Below are positions 1 to 54,569 of a DNA stretch of 64,000 nt, piece by piece. The position numbers and the translations under genes are program-made. The notes beneath the pieces were generated by a model. The model was not told the origin of the DNA, ran no database searches, and saw only the letters and a list, made by a program, of their open reading frames with translations. This stretch comes from Lagopus muta (Eukaryota; Chordata; Aves; Galliformes; Phasianidae), in contig NC_064443.1 in the NCBI RefSeq assembly GCF_023343835.1, forward strand, positions 1,736,001 to 1,800,000. Direction: 5' to 3'. The number at the start of each line of letters is the position of its first letter. The first letter of the stretch is position 1.

Positions 1-955
1 CTGACAACAGTTTCTGACACAACCAGGATGCCACTGGCCTTCTTGGCCACCTGGGCACGCTGCTGCCTCATGTTCAGCCAAGTGTCGACCAACACCCCCA
101 AGTTTCTTCCACACAATCTTCTATTTACTGTGCCCCAACCCTGTAGCATTGCCCGGGGTGGCTGTGGCCAAAACGTAGAACACAGTATGCGGTCTTGCTG
201 CTTCAGCCTAGCAATCAGCCTGTCCAGATCCCTCTGTAGGGCCTCGCTACCCCCAGGCAGATTGACACTCCCTTCCACCTTGGTGTCATCTGCAAACCTA
301 CTGAGAGTGCACTCAGTGCCCTCGTCCAGGTCATCAGTAAAGATATCGAACAGGACGGGCCCCACTACCGACCCCTGTGGAACACCACTGTGACCAGCTT
401 ACAGCTGGATGTGACTCCATTCACCACCGTGCTCTGGGCCCAGCTCTCCAGACACTTCTTTACCCAGCAAAGAGTGTACCTGCCCAGGACACGGGCTGCA
501 GCTTCTCCAAGAGAATGCTGTGTTAGACAGTGCCAAAGGCATATCTGAAGTCTGGGCACATTACATCAACAGCCTTTCCCTCATCCACCAGGTGGATCAC
601 CCACTCATAGAAGGAGATGAGGTTGGCCAGGCAGGATCTGCTTTTAGTGAGCTTACGCTGTCTGGGCCCAATCCCAGGGATGGCCCACACGTGATTCCAC
701 TCAAGACAATCTGCTCCATGACCTTCCCCATACCAAGGCCAGGCTGATGGGCCTGTAGTTTCCCCATCTCTCTTCCAACTCTTCTTGCATATGGGCATCA
801 TTTTTAGAAAGTCGCCAGCTGTCTGGGACCTGGGAGCTCCCTGGTTGACCAGGACTGCTGGTAAACACTGGAAAGCAACATGTCAATCACTTCCATCAGC
901 TCCCTCAGTGCCCTCAGGTGGATGCCATCAGCCCCATGGACTTGTGGCAGACAGG
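1..955 (-). mobile_element. CR1 LINE fragment, reverse-transcriptase region (decayed)
   Basis: Read on the minus strand, this stretch gives CR1 ORF2 reverse-transcriptase sequence in several frames. A GVPQGS-V-GPVLF block is followed by the catalytic FADDT motif (plus-strand positions about 283-297). Further upstream in the element, near 523-620, comes a block ending in a degraded version of the D-x-x-x-A-F-D-T-V motif (the window shows YAFGTV). Frameshifts and stops break the frame, so it is a dead copy. It continues past the left edge of the window. The boundary near 955 is approximate. Established knowledge: CR1 is the dominant avian non-LTR retrotransposon, usually 5'-truncated. Confidence 0.85.
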
Positions 956-1039
956 TGGAATAGCAGCTCACAAACTGTTTCCTCCAGAATTCTGGGGGTT
1001 TTGGTTATGGTCTGGCTTACATATTTGGGCTGTGGGTAA

Positions 1040-1240
1040 ATGGTTTTCCTTTAGAGTTAGGATCTTTTGGGTTAGGATTAAGGGTTACACCTTTGGGTTA
1101 AGGTTAAAGGTTAAGGGTTATCCATTTGGGTTGAGGCTTCAGGGTGGACATTTTGGTTTGGATTTAAAGGTTAAAGATTACCTTTTTTGGTTTAGCATTC
1201 AGGGTTACCCTTTTGTGTTAGGGTTAAGGGTTAAGAATAC
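1040..1240. repeat. Degenerate telomere-like GGTTA-rich minisatellite
   Basis: The plus strand is a run of GGGTTA, GGTTAAG, TTTGGGTT and similar words, with an exact TTAGGG at 1218-1223. Units repeat roughly every 20-21 nt but are too diverged for a clean consensus. It merges on the right with the 20-21-nt minisatellite at 1240-1410. It could be a decayed interstitial telomeric block or part of the same satellite-like array; I cannot separate these by eye. Confidence 0.6.
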
Positions 1241-1410
1241 TGTGCCCTAGAACTGACAGGCTGGACCATAAAACTTAGGGCATCAGCAGGAAAATCCAAA
1301 TTTTGAGGGATCCAAAGCTGTGATCCTTCAAAATGGATATTTGGACCCCAAACCAAGGCTTTAGGCCCTAAAATTCAGGCCTTAGCCCCTAAAATGAGGC
1401 TTGGAGTTCT
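1240..1410. repeat. 20-21-nt degenerate minisatellite, left island
   Basis: Successive units of about 20-21 nt carry an A3-4 cluster, 6-7 G/C-rich bases, a T2-3 cluster and then GCCCCT-like bases, for example around 1330-1400 (AAAATGAGGCTT, AAAATTCAGGCC). The order and spelling of units from about 1308 to 1400 closely match those at about 6335-6440, on the other side of RRP9. Confidence 0.65.
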
Positions 1411-1694
1411 ACAGAGAAGTATACAACTTGTCAGTGACTCTTTGGATCCCCAAGAGGAGGCAAAAGCTGATCACACAACAATTCAACAGCTCTATTTCTA
1501 CGAATAGTAAAAATACGGTGTATTTACTTCTTCACATCGTAAGGAAAAGACACGGCGCTAAAACGGTGACAGAGCGCCTCCCCGCGCCAGCCCGGCGCCC
1601 TGCTCCGCAGCGGGGCTCAGCAGCGCCGAGCCGGCGGCCCAGCATCCCGGGACCCGGAGGAGGCGGCGCTGCGGAGGCGGGGCGGCGCCGTGGC

Positions 1695-1700
1695 CACGTG
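1695..1700. promoter_or_regulatory. Canonical E-box CACGTG near RRP9 start codon
   Basis: A perfect palindromic CACGTG lies 10 nt before the RRP9 ATG in the CpG island. Established knowledge: MYC/MAX binds this hexamer and drives many ribosome-biogenesis genes. Its use here is inferred, not shown. Confidence 0.4.
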
Positions 1701-1710
1701 CGGCGGCAGC

Positions 1711-1785
1711 ATGGCGGCGACGGGACGGCGGGCGAGAGGGGCGCGCGGGGTCGCGGCGGGGCGGCGCCGGCGGCCGCGGGTGGAG
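1711..1785 (+). CDS. RRP9: RRP9 coding exon 1
   Basis: Residues 1-25, Arg/Ala/Gly-rich and basic, probably carrying nuclear/nucleolar targeting. The donor is GTGAGC at 1786. Intron 1 is only 75 nt. Confidence 0.85.
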
Positions 1786-4700
1786 GTGAGCGCGGGGCCG
1801 GTTCCGACGGGCCGGTTCTCTGCGCGGCGTGACTCTGACGGTGCCGGCGCGTCTCCCCAGGGCTCGGGCGCCGAAGGGAAGCCCCGGCCGGCGCCGCTCC
1901 GGAGCCGCGACGAGGAGGTGTCCAGCGAAGAGGAGGCGGAGAGGTGAGCGCTGCTCCCGGGGCTCTCGGGGCTCCCGCGGCTCCCGCGGCTCGGCGCGGA
2001 GCTGACGCGACTCCGGCAGTGCGGCGGCGGGGCGGCGGCGGGAGGAGGCGGCGGCCGAGGAGGAGTTGGAGGAGACGCCGCAGGAGAAGAAGCTGCGCCT
2101 GGCCAAGCTGTACCTGGAGGAGCTGCGGCGGCACGGTAGGCGCGGGCGGCGGCAGCGGCGGGGCGGGCGGCGGCGGCGGGGCGGGCGGCGGCGGCGGGGC
2201 GGCCCTGAATCCCGCACCTATCGCAGAGGAGGAGCGGGCGGAGGAGGAGGAGGAGGAGGCCGCGGGTTTCCCCGGGGATCTCGTCGGCGAGCGCCTGAAG
2301 GAGGCCGTGGTGAGTGGGGGGCGACGGCGCGGCGGTGGGGCGGCCTCGGGGCCCTCCCTTAACCCGCTGTGCTCCCCCAGCTCGAGCAGCAGGGCCGGCT
2401 GCGACGCCCCGCGGCCCAGGACGTGAGTATACGTGCGGCCCGTAGGGCACCGCTGCCAGATCGCGGCCGGGACGAGCCGGCGCCGTCCCGCTCACGGCCC
2501 GGTCCCGCTAGGTGTGCCCTCCGGCCGCTGCCGCCATCCGAGTGCTGCGGGGCCACCAGCATTCTGTCACCTGCCTCGTCGTCTCTCCGGATGACAAGTT
2601 CATCTTTTCGGCTGCTAAGGATGGCTCCGTCATCAAATGCAAGTGCTTCCCTTCTCTTTCCTGCTGCGCTCAGCCTCGCTGCAATGGGAGCCTGGCGGGA
2701 GCGGGGCTGTGGGTGGAGGTGGATCTGCCCATCTCTTGCATGGAAGTGGCTGCGGTGCACAAGAGCTAGGCTTGTTCAGCCGGGAGACTTTAGGGAGACC
2801 CTGTTGTGGCCACCCAGGATTTAAAGGGAGTTTGTAAACAGGGAGAGCGACTTTTCACATGGGCGGATGGTGATAGGGCATGGCGTTGGTTTTACACTAA
2901 AAGAGGAGAAATATGGGTTACACGTGAGGAGGAAATCCTTTTCTCAGACGATGGTGAGGCCCTGGCACAGGCTGCTAAGAGAAGCTGTGAGTGCCCCTCT
3001 CTTGGAGGTGCTCACAGCCAGGCTGGATGGGGCTCTGGGCAGCCAGATCTGGTGGGGGGCAGCCAGCCCACATCAGGGGAGTAGGAACCAGATGGTCTTT
3101 TCTAAGCTGTTCTATGATTGGCCTCTGGGCAGGGCGGGTTGCATCGCTCTGGGCTTTGTGCACAGCTCACAGCTCATTCGTGCTTCCTGGGGCAAGGGAG
3201 GCTCCTGTAGGTGATGGTATTGCTTGTCCTGCAGGGGAAGTGGAGAGTGGGAAGAGACTCTGCGTGGTGCCTGGGGGCAAGAAAGGCACAGAGGGGCAGC
3301 CCATGGGGCACACGGCCCACGTTCTCTGCATTGCCATCTCATCGGACGGCAAATACCTGGTATGGTGACTGGGTGCTGGTGCTGCCCCATGGTGCCTCAC
3401 GCTGTCACCAATGGCTCTTGGCTGTTCCCATATAGTCATGAACCTCTGAAAGAGGAGGCCAGGTGGGGAGGGGTGTCTTTTTCCAGGATTCTGGAGAACA
3501 GCTCCTAACACCCAGCTTATCTTCCTGGTGAAGCTGGGTTGAAGCAGCCCCTGCTTCAGCCATCGTCAGGAGTGTTCTTGGACATGCCCCCCCAGCAAAA
3601 CACACGGAGTGGGAGTTGTGGGTCTGCTGGGGTAGGTGTTGGGCATCCCCTCCTTTCTGCCAGGCTACAGGAGACAGGAACAAGCTGATTCTGATCTGGG
3701 AGGCAGCCACCTGCAAGCGTCTTTATACGTTCACTGGTCATCGTGATGCCGTGTCGGTGAGTAAGGATGTTGGCTGAAATGGGGAGGAAGGCTCCCACCT
3801 CTGGTGGGCAGGGCATGCCACGTCCTCTTGGTACCTGGGACCAGTGGGGCCTCCCTGCAGTGGAGGCCCAGCTCTGAGACTGCCCTTGGGGACACTTGGG
3901 CAGGGCACTGTTTCATCTGTTGGTCTGTCCCTCCACAGGGCCTGTCTTTCCGGAAGGGCACGTACCAGCTGTACAGTGCATCCCATGACCGCTCCGTCAA
4001 GGTCTGGAATGTGGAGGAGAATGCTTATGTGGAGACCCTGTAAGACCCTGGTGGAGAGAGGTTTTGTCACTGTATCCCCAAGCAAAGGGAGGAGGAGTGA
4101 GGGTGCGGTGGGGTCGTGGCCCCTGCAGCTCCTTCTCATCTCCCCTGCCAGCTTTGGGCACCAGGACATCATCACAGGGATGGACAGCCTGAGTCGGGAG
4201 TGCTGTGTTACCTCAGGGGGACGAGATGGCACTGTGCGTTTCTGGAAGATCCCCGAGGAGTCACAGCTCATTTTCTATGGGCATCAGTAGGTCTGGGGCA
4301 GGAAGGGGGTGTGCTTCTGCTGGCGGTTCCAGCAAAGTTTCTGTATGTGCTCAGCATCACCAGGAGCCTGTCAGTACTGTGGGGATTCTGTCAAGCCTTT
4401 TGTGGGGATTTTGTCAAGCCTGGAGCTCTGCGCCCTCAGGATTCCACAATATGCTCATGGTTACTGTTAATTGTCTGCTCTTGCAGGGGCTCCATCGATT
4501 GCATCCAGCTCATCAATGAGGAGCACATGGTGTCAGGTGCTGATGATGGGTGAGTGCAGGGCTGGGATTGTGCACAGCCTTACCAATCCTTGTGCCTCCA
4601 GCGCCTTCAGCCCCTTCCCTGCAGGTCAGTGGCCCTGTGGGGGCTGGCGAAGAAGAAGCCACTGGCACTGGTGAGGCAATCGCACGGGACGCAGGGCGCT

Positions 4701-5338
4701 GCCCAGGACCTGCAGCAGCCGTACTGGGTATCTGCAGTGGCCGCCTTGCTCAACAGTGACCTTGTGGCTACAGGTGCCTGGTGCTGGGAGAGCTGTGTTC
4801 TCTTCTGGCAGGTTTGGGGTCCTGTGCTTTTGCTGGTGCTAGGGTGTGTGCCCTCTTTGCTCCAGGTTCCCACAGTGGCTGTGTGAAGTTGTGGAAGTGC
4901 GGTGAGGGATTTCAGAAGCTGGAGCCCCTCTGTGATATCCCATTGGTACAGATAGGGGGTGCTGGAGCTGGGGGGAGGCCCTTGCCAAGCTCCCCAGGGT
5001 GGGAGCAGGCCTGGGGCAGTTGCAGTGCACTGGTGCTGACACCTCTGCTATTTCCTCCAGATTGGCTTTGTCAACAGCCTGAAGTTCTCATCAACGGGAG
5101 ACTTCTTGGTGGCTGGCATTGGGCAGGAGCACCGGTACCATTCTCAGGCCCCATTTTCCAGGGCTTAGACCTTCCCTACTAGCGCCTGGCTGGACCAGGA
5201 AGGCATGGAGGTGACACTCTTTTCACCTGCAGGTTGGGCCGATGGTGGAGAGTAAAAGAAGCCAAGAACTCCATCTGCATCATTCCTCTTAAATGTAGAG
5301 CGGGAGCCCCTGGTCCCACGGCAGCTGATTGCGCGTAG
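1711..5338 (+). CDS. RRP9: RRP9, U3 snoRNP-associated 55-kDa WD40 protein (complete, 15 coding exons)
   Basis: RRP9 (U3-55K) binds the U3-specific box B/C motif of the U3 box C/D snoRNP in the nucleolus and supports pre-rRNA cleavages leading to 18S rRNA. Exons: 1711-1785, 1861-1943, 2020-2135, 2227-2309, 2381-2422, 2512-2638, 3235-3359, 3664-3756, 3939-4039, 4152-4286, 4487-4549, 4625-4773, 4866-4945, 5061-5134, 5233-5338. They join in frame to 483 codons plus stop, against 475 in human as I remember it. The basic N-terminus (residues 1-25) is followed by an acidic Glu-rich region (about 40-105) with the conserved EKKLRLAKLYLEEL helix. Seven WD40 repeats then run from about residue 147 to 454, with repeat-closing Trp at 176, 229, 271, 313, 353, 407 and 453/454. 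The ATG at 1711 has A at -3 and G at +4; an in-frame GTG at 1690 is not used. Intron 6 has a GC donor. The last ~13 residues differ from mammals. Identification is secure from near-identity of many WD40 blocks. Confidence 0.95.
1861..1943 (+). CDS. RRP9: RRP9 coding exon 2
   Basis: Residues 26-52 plus two bases of codon 53. It encodes a basic stretch turning into the acidic EEVSSEEEAE segment, which parallels the Ser/Glu-rich segment of mammalian RRP9. Acceptor CAG ends at 1860; donor GTGAGC at 1944. Confidence 0.85.
2020..2135 (+). CDS. RRP9: RRP9 coding exon 3
   Basis: Residues 54-91. It contains the strongly conserved EKKLRLAKLYLEEL helix used to fix the frame. Acceptor CAG at 2017-2019, donor GTAGGC at 2136. 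Ala/Arg-rich residues at its start reflect the GCG-repeat-rich DNA. Confidence 0.85.
2227..2309 (+). CDS. RRP9: RRP9 coding exon 4
   Basis: Residues 92-119. A run of six Glu, coded by a GAG repeat, is followed by the conserved GERLKE segment. Acceptor CAG at 2224-2226; donor GTGAGT at 2310. The GAG repeat is likely to vary in length between individuals or species (inference). Confidence 0.85.
2381..2422 (+). CDS. RRP9: RRP9 coding exon 5 (42-nt microexon)
   Basis: Residues 120-133 (LEQQGRLRRPAAQD), matching the LEQRGRLQ region in mammals. In phase 0 on both sides, so skipping it would keep the frame. Acceptor CAG ends at 2380; donor GTGAGT at 2423. Confidence 0.85.
2512..2638 (+). CDS. RRP9: RRP9 coding exon 6, first WD40 repeat, GC splice donor
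   Basis: Residues 134-175 plus the T of Trp176. It holds IRVLRGHQHSVTCLVVSPDD and FSAAKDGSVIK. The exon ends AAA T and is followed by GCAAGT at 2639. Only this GC donor joins to exon 7 in frame and restores the conserved Trp that closes WD repeat 1. Confidence 0.9.
2639..3234 (+). other. RRP9: RRP9 intron 6 (596 nt, GC-AG type, contains CR1)
   Basis: Largest intron of the gene. It starts with GCAAGT rather than GT and ends in TGCAG. About half is a CR1 3' fragment (2838-3120). No other gene or structured RNA was recognised. Confidence 0.85.
2838..3120 (+). mobile_element. CR1 LINE 3'-end fragment in RRP9 intron 6
   Basis: Matches the CR1 3' untranslated pattern: an AGAGGAGAAATATGGGTTA-like block, then a CTCTTGGAGGTGCTCA / AGGCTGGATGGGGC block, ending in TTCTATGATT. 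Same strand as the host gene. 5'-truncated; the left edge is approximate. Confidence 0.8.
3235..3359 (+). CDS. RRP9: RRP9 coding exon 7
   Basis: Completes Trp176 and codes residues 177-217. It includes EVESGKR, a GKKGTEGQP loop and HVLCIAISSDGKYL of WD repeat 2. Acceptor CAG at 3232-3234; donor GTATGG at 3360. Confidence 0.9.
3664..3756 (+). CDS. RRP9: RRP9 coding exon 8
   Basis: Residues 218-248, phase 0 both ends: ATGDRNKLILIWEA closes WD repeat 2 (Trp229) and FTGHRDAVS opens repeat 3. Acceptor CAG at 3661-3663; donor GTGAGT at 3757. The preceding 304-nt intron shows nothing recognisable. Confidence 0.92.
3939..4039 (+). CDS. RRP9: RRP9 coding exon 9
   Basis: Residues 249-281 plus two bases of Leu282. 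It contains the near-invariant SHDRSVKVWNV of WD repeat 3 (Trp271). Acceptor CAG at 3936-3938; donor GTAAGA at 4040. Confidence 0.92.
4152..4286 (+). CDS. RRP9: RRP9 coding exon 10
   Basis: Residues 283-326 and two bases of Gln327: FGHQD through GGRDGTVRFWKIPEES (WD repeat 4, Trp313) to FYGH. Acceptor CAG at 4149-4151; donor GTAGGT at 4287. Confidence 0.92.
4487..4549 (+). CDS. RRP9: RRP9 coding exon 11
   Basis: Residues 328-347: GSIDCIQLINEEHMVSGADD of WD repeat 5. Acceptor CAG at 4484-4486, donor GTGAGT at 4550. Confidence 0.92.
4625..4773 (+). CDS. RRP9: RRP9 coding exon 12
   Basis: Residues 349-397. SVALWGLAKKKPLAL closes WD repeat 5 (Trp353); a variable loop follows, then VAALLNSDLVAT of repeat 6. 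Acceptor CAG at 4622-4624. The donor GTGCCT at 4774 is weak, but frame and homology require it. Confidence 0.9.
4866..4945 (+). CDS. RRP9: RRP9 coding exon 13
   Basis: Residues 399-424: SHSGCVKLWKCGEGF (Trp407) and LCDIPL. Acceptor CAG at 4863-4865, donor GTACAG at 4946. Confidence 0.92.
5061..5134 (+). CDS. RRP9: RRP9 coding exon 14
   Basis: Residues 425-448: IGFVNSLKFSSTGDFLVAGI and GQEH of WD repeat 7. Acceptor CAG ends at 5060, donor GTACCA at 5135. Confidence 0.92.
5233..5338 (+). CDS. RRP9: RRP9 coding exon 15 (terminal)
   Basis: Completes Arg449 and codes LGRWWRVKEAKNSICIIPL. A tail unlike the mammalian one follows, rich in Ala, Gly and Pro, to the TAG at 5336-5338. Acceptor CAG ends at 5232. 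Confidence 0.92.
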
Positions 5339-5376
5339 CCTCCAAGCGCTACCCCAAGAGCTACAGGAACTGGATC

Positions 5377-5382
5377 ATTAAA
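5377..5382 (+). terminator. RRP9 poly(A) signal ATTAAA
   Basis: ATTAAA lies 39 nt after the stop codon and is followed by TGTGT- and GT-rich sequence. It is the common variant of AATAAA. It implies a very short 3' UTR. The cleavage site was not determined. Confidence 0.6.
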
Positions 5383-6294
5383 GTCTGTGTAATACAGATA
5401 CAACAGCTCCAGTGTTGTCAGTGCTGCTTGGGGCTGCAGCAGTGCACCTACCCCTGCCTAAGGGCCCTGCCTGGATACACACTGTGCCCTTCTTGAGGTT
5501 CAGCCAGACCTGGGATCAGGCAGAGAGTGTTAGAAAAACAATGAACAAAAATTGCTTACATACATTACCAGAAACAAACAAAACCCACAATTTTGGGTAC
5601 AGAAAAAGATTACTTTTAAAAGGGGGTAGGACTTATCTGCTGTGGCCCTGTTCTTCAGCTGTGATCTGAGCCTGTGCACAGGTACTGCTGGGATCAGCAG
5701 TGCCCTGAGGCATGGAGCAGGTGTTTGCAGTTGGGCTCTTGTCCTGCTGCCATGGGAGCAGGGATGTAGAGGGGCCTCTGGTTCCTGCTTTTCAGGTTCC
5801 CCAGGGATAAGGAAATGGATGGGATCCTTACAAACCCAGGAGTAAAAATGAGAAGGAAGATGGAGCTGCCAAAGGTGCAGCCCCCTCTGATCAGGGTTGG
5901 CTGCAGATGTCTTGGGAAAGTTGATTTGTGGCATGGATCAGCACAAGGGAAATGTGAAATCAGAGAATGCGAAGGAGAAAGTGGTGTGAGGAAGAGCAGT
6001 GTGCTCCCAGATTATCTCTGCATGGAGGAGGCATACGGTGGGACACAGAGCAAGGGCTGCACAGCGGATAAGCATGGCTGACCTGGTTTGTGCAGCCCCC
6101 AGGCTTGAGCTGTTGCTTTTTGGGAGGAGGGGCAGGCGGGCTAGAGCACAACCTTCCCATAGCCATCACAAGGGTGATGATGTGGAGTCTGCTGATTAGT
6201 AGCTATTGCATGCTGTTGGCCTGCACTTCAAGGCCAAGCCTGGTGGGGAAGGCAGATGTTGAAAGTGTGGGGGTTCAGCACTTCAGCATAGGGC
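5383..6294. other. RRP9-POC1A intergenic segment, no gene recognised
   Basis: Unique-looking sequence. Short open frames on both strands have no recognisable domains and no splice-compatible neighbours. No tRNA or structured RNA was found. A GTGATGATG near 6173 looked like a snoRNA C box but lacks a partner. Confidence 0.5.
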
Positions 6295-6545
6295 TTTAGA
6301 ATTTAAAGCTGGGGCTTTGGACTCCCCTGTTTAGGGGCTGCTGGATACCAAAATGATGCTTTGATCCCTCAAAATGGGTATTTGAACCATAAAAGGAGGC
6401 TCTGAGCCCTAATTTTCAGGCCTTGTCTGATAGAATGGGGATTAGGGAACTTAAAAAGATGGGTCTTTTCTCTTTGGACCCTAAAAAGGTGGCTTTGCTG
6501 CTTGGGGCCTAAAAATTAGACATTACGATCTGAGAATGACAGCCT
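6295..6545. repeat. 20-21-nt degenerate minisatellite, right island
   Basis: About ten units of ~20-22 nt carry AAAA and TTT clusters spaced by 6-7 G/C-rich bases, with CCCT ends (for example CCCTCAAAATGGG, CCCTAAAAAGGTGGCTTTG). Units at about 6335-6440 align in the same order and orientation with those at about 1308-1400. Weaker unit-like sequence may continue to about 6870. Confidence 0.65.
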
Positions 6546-6974
6546 GGGTTGTAGAGCTGTTATCAACCAATATCAGAGCTGAGTGTAAGCAAAGTGATGA
6601 CAGCTTTTGGTTCAGCATGGAGTCTCGGGGTCCTGGCAGCAAGAGTTTGGTCACTAAGAGCTGAGGGTCCAGCCGAGCAAAGGATTTGCTATCACAGATA
6701 GAGGCTGGAGACCCGAAAGCAAAGTTTGGAATCTGGAAATGAGACATGGGTAAAAACCATGGAAAAGAAAGAGCTTCGGGAGCCTGGGAATGGGGTATCT
6801 GGACTCTAAGATAGACCTGATGACGCTGAAAAGGATTTTTTATAACCGAAACGGAGGATCTGTGTCCCGAGCAGCAGACTCTGGGAGCTGAGAGCCATAG
6901 AATCGCTTCGGTTGGAAAAATTCGCTCAAAGTCTGTGGGGTGTCAGGTAGGCTCAGAGCAAGCCGGGACTCACA
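6546..6974. other. Intergenic stretch upstream of POC1A promoter
   Basis: Purine-rich, moderately G+C sequence that may be highly decayed minisatellite of the preceding island. No gene was recognised. Confidence 0.4.
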
Positions 6975-7156
6975 GACGCTTTGCGCTCCCTTAGGCCCCC
7001 CCCCCCATCCCGCTGCCCCGCCCAGCCGCGAGGAGGCGTAGTGGGACCTCCCTGCCGCCGGAGGGCGCTCCACCGCGCGCCTGCGACCGCGCGCAGCTGC
7101 GTTACTACGGGGGCCGGAAGGAGCGGAAAACAAACGGCAGCGCGCGGAAGGGCGGC

Positions 7157-53017
<45,861 letters not shown>

Positions 53018-54535
53018 GTATGGTGTGCTATTTGATTTTATAATGAAATTTTCCAGTAGCTTCATAGAATAAATGTGGCTAGTCTAAAATCTCTGCTTTT
53101 CAGTGGTTAATTTGATGAATCTTTTGATCTATCAGCGTATCTCAGTTCTCTCACATCAGAACTTCAGGTTCTGTTCTTTCCCCATTTCTGTTACGCTGCA
53201 GTGCAGCAGAGAGCTAAACAGGCCATCTCTGGTACCTTCTGTTATTAGCCAAAGTTTATCCAAGGTAATATCTGAAGGTGTGGCTAAAATTGCAGGTAGT
53301 AGAACTCTTGTCTCAGTGACTGGCTGGTTACTGCTTCTCCCCCAGTTATGTTGTATTCTGTAGGTAAACTCAGATCCTTTCCCCAGCCCCCAACATTCAC
53401 CTATGCCATTCAATTTCTGCAGTGTTCTTTTCTCACCTTACATGTCTGGGCCTTCCTGGGCCCCACCTCTCAAATGAGCTTTTCACCTACAGCTAGCAAA
53501 CAACTGAGCCCTTGCAAAGCATTCACATGCTGTTCTTCCCCAGAGACCCAAAGTAGTGCTGGAATGGCATCAACTGTTAATGATCATCCATCACAGTGTG
53601 TGTTAGCTCTGTCCCTAAATTCTTCTTAAGCAGTCCTTTCTGTTTAACCAAATCATTACTCATTATTTCTGTTAGGAAATGTTTGTTTCTGACCATTTCT
53701 TGGGGCTAAATTTCATTGTATATTTTTGAGGGATGTGAGAAGTGGGGAGAAGGCATGGGGTGGTGTAAACACCATTGATCTGCAGAGCACAACGTCATCA
53801 GAAGGAAGAAAACTGCATGGGAGTTCTTTTCTGTGAGTTGGAATGTTGTTTCTGGGGAAGAGCAAGCAGATGTTTAACACTGAATATTGAACACTTGAGT
53901 TACTGGTTTGAGTTGGCTCTTTTTTCTTCAGAGAAGTACGTGTTATCCACAAAGAAGTTTAGGATGATGCACTGGAGTACCCAACAAGTACTGAAGCACA
54001 GCTGATTTGGGGATATAAAGCATTGTAGGACTACAGGCAGTCTAAAATAGAGTGAAAGCCAAAAGATATTGAAATTCGTTTGGCAGAAGTGCAAGAAAAC
54101 ACTTTTCTATAGTCTTTAGAATCTTCACTGGAGGGAGAAAGCTCTTCTATGACATTGGTTCTGTGTTTTTATGATAAAGTACAACCTAGTACATGCACAA
54201 AATATCTTACTGTTTTTGTCTCTGTAGTAAGTTTGGATTGTGATATTCATCTTTAATTAAACAAATCAGATCCATGGTCCTGATGAAGTTTGTGTAATGT
54301 CTTCTTTTCAACTTCATAGGTACTTAGAGGGAGCAAATATTGCAGTATGTGGGGTTTAAACTAGATAAAAGCAATGCAGACATCTCTGCAAGTCGTTGCA
54401 TAACTGAAAAAAAAATAAATCAAAATGCTATTTTAAACCTAGCAAAAAGAGAGTGAAGTGGAGATCACTGGGGGAGGAATGAATTAGGAGGTTTTAGGAT
54501 AACGTTGAAACTAGCCCTGAAATTATAGTGTAAGG

Positions 54536-54569
54536 AAAAAAAAAAGAAAAAAAAAGAAAAAAAAAAAAA
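54536..54569. repeat. A-rich simple repeat
   Basis: 34 nt of A interrupted only by G about every 10-14 bases. No attached element recognised. Confidence 0.85.

Larger units (their letters stand above)
1550..2500 (+). promoter_or_regulatory. CpG-rich promoter region of RRP9
   Basis: Base composition jumps to very high G+C with dense CpG from about 1550 and stays so through the first five RRP9 exons. No TATA box is visible close to the start codon. This is typical of a housekeeping CpG-island promoter; the transcription start is not determined. A CACGTG E-box lies at 1695-1700, just upstream of the ATG. Confidence 0.65.

Noticed and set aside
1690-1710. In-frame GTG at 1690 as an upstream RRP9 start
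   Set aside because: The ATG at 1711 has a good context and gives the expected N-terminus; a GTG start would be unusual.
1532-2495. Long minus-strand open frames (200-292 codons) opposite the RRP9 5' exons
   Set aside because: They are Ala/Pro/Arg/Ser-rich, lie in extreme GC-rich DNA where stops are rare, and oppose well-supported RRP9 exons. No domain or start context supports them.
6165-6260. Possible box C/D snoRNA starting with GTGATGATG
   Set aside because: Only one CTGA follows, 20 nt away, with no terminal stem or second box pair. Not in an intron of a known host.
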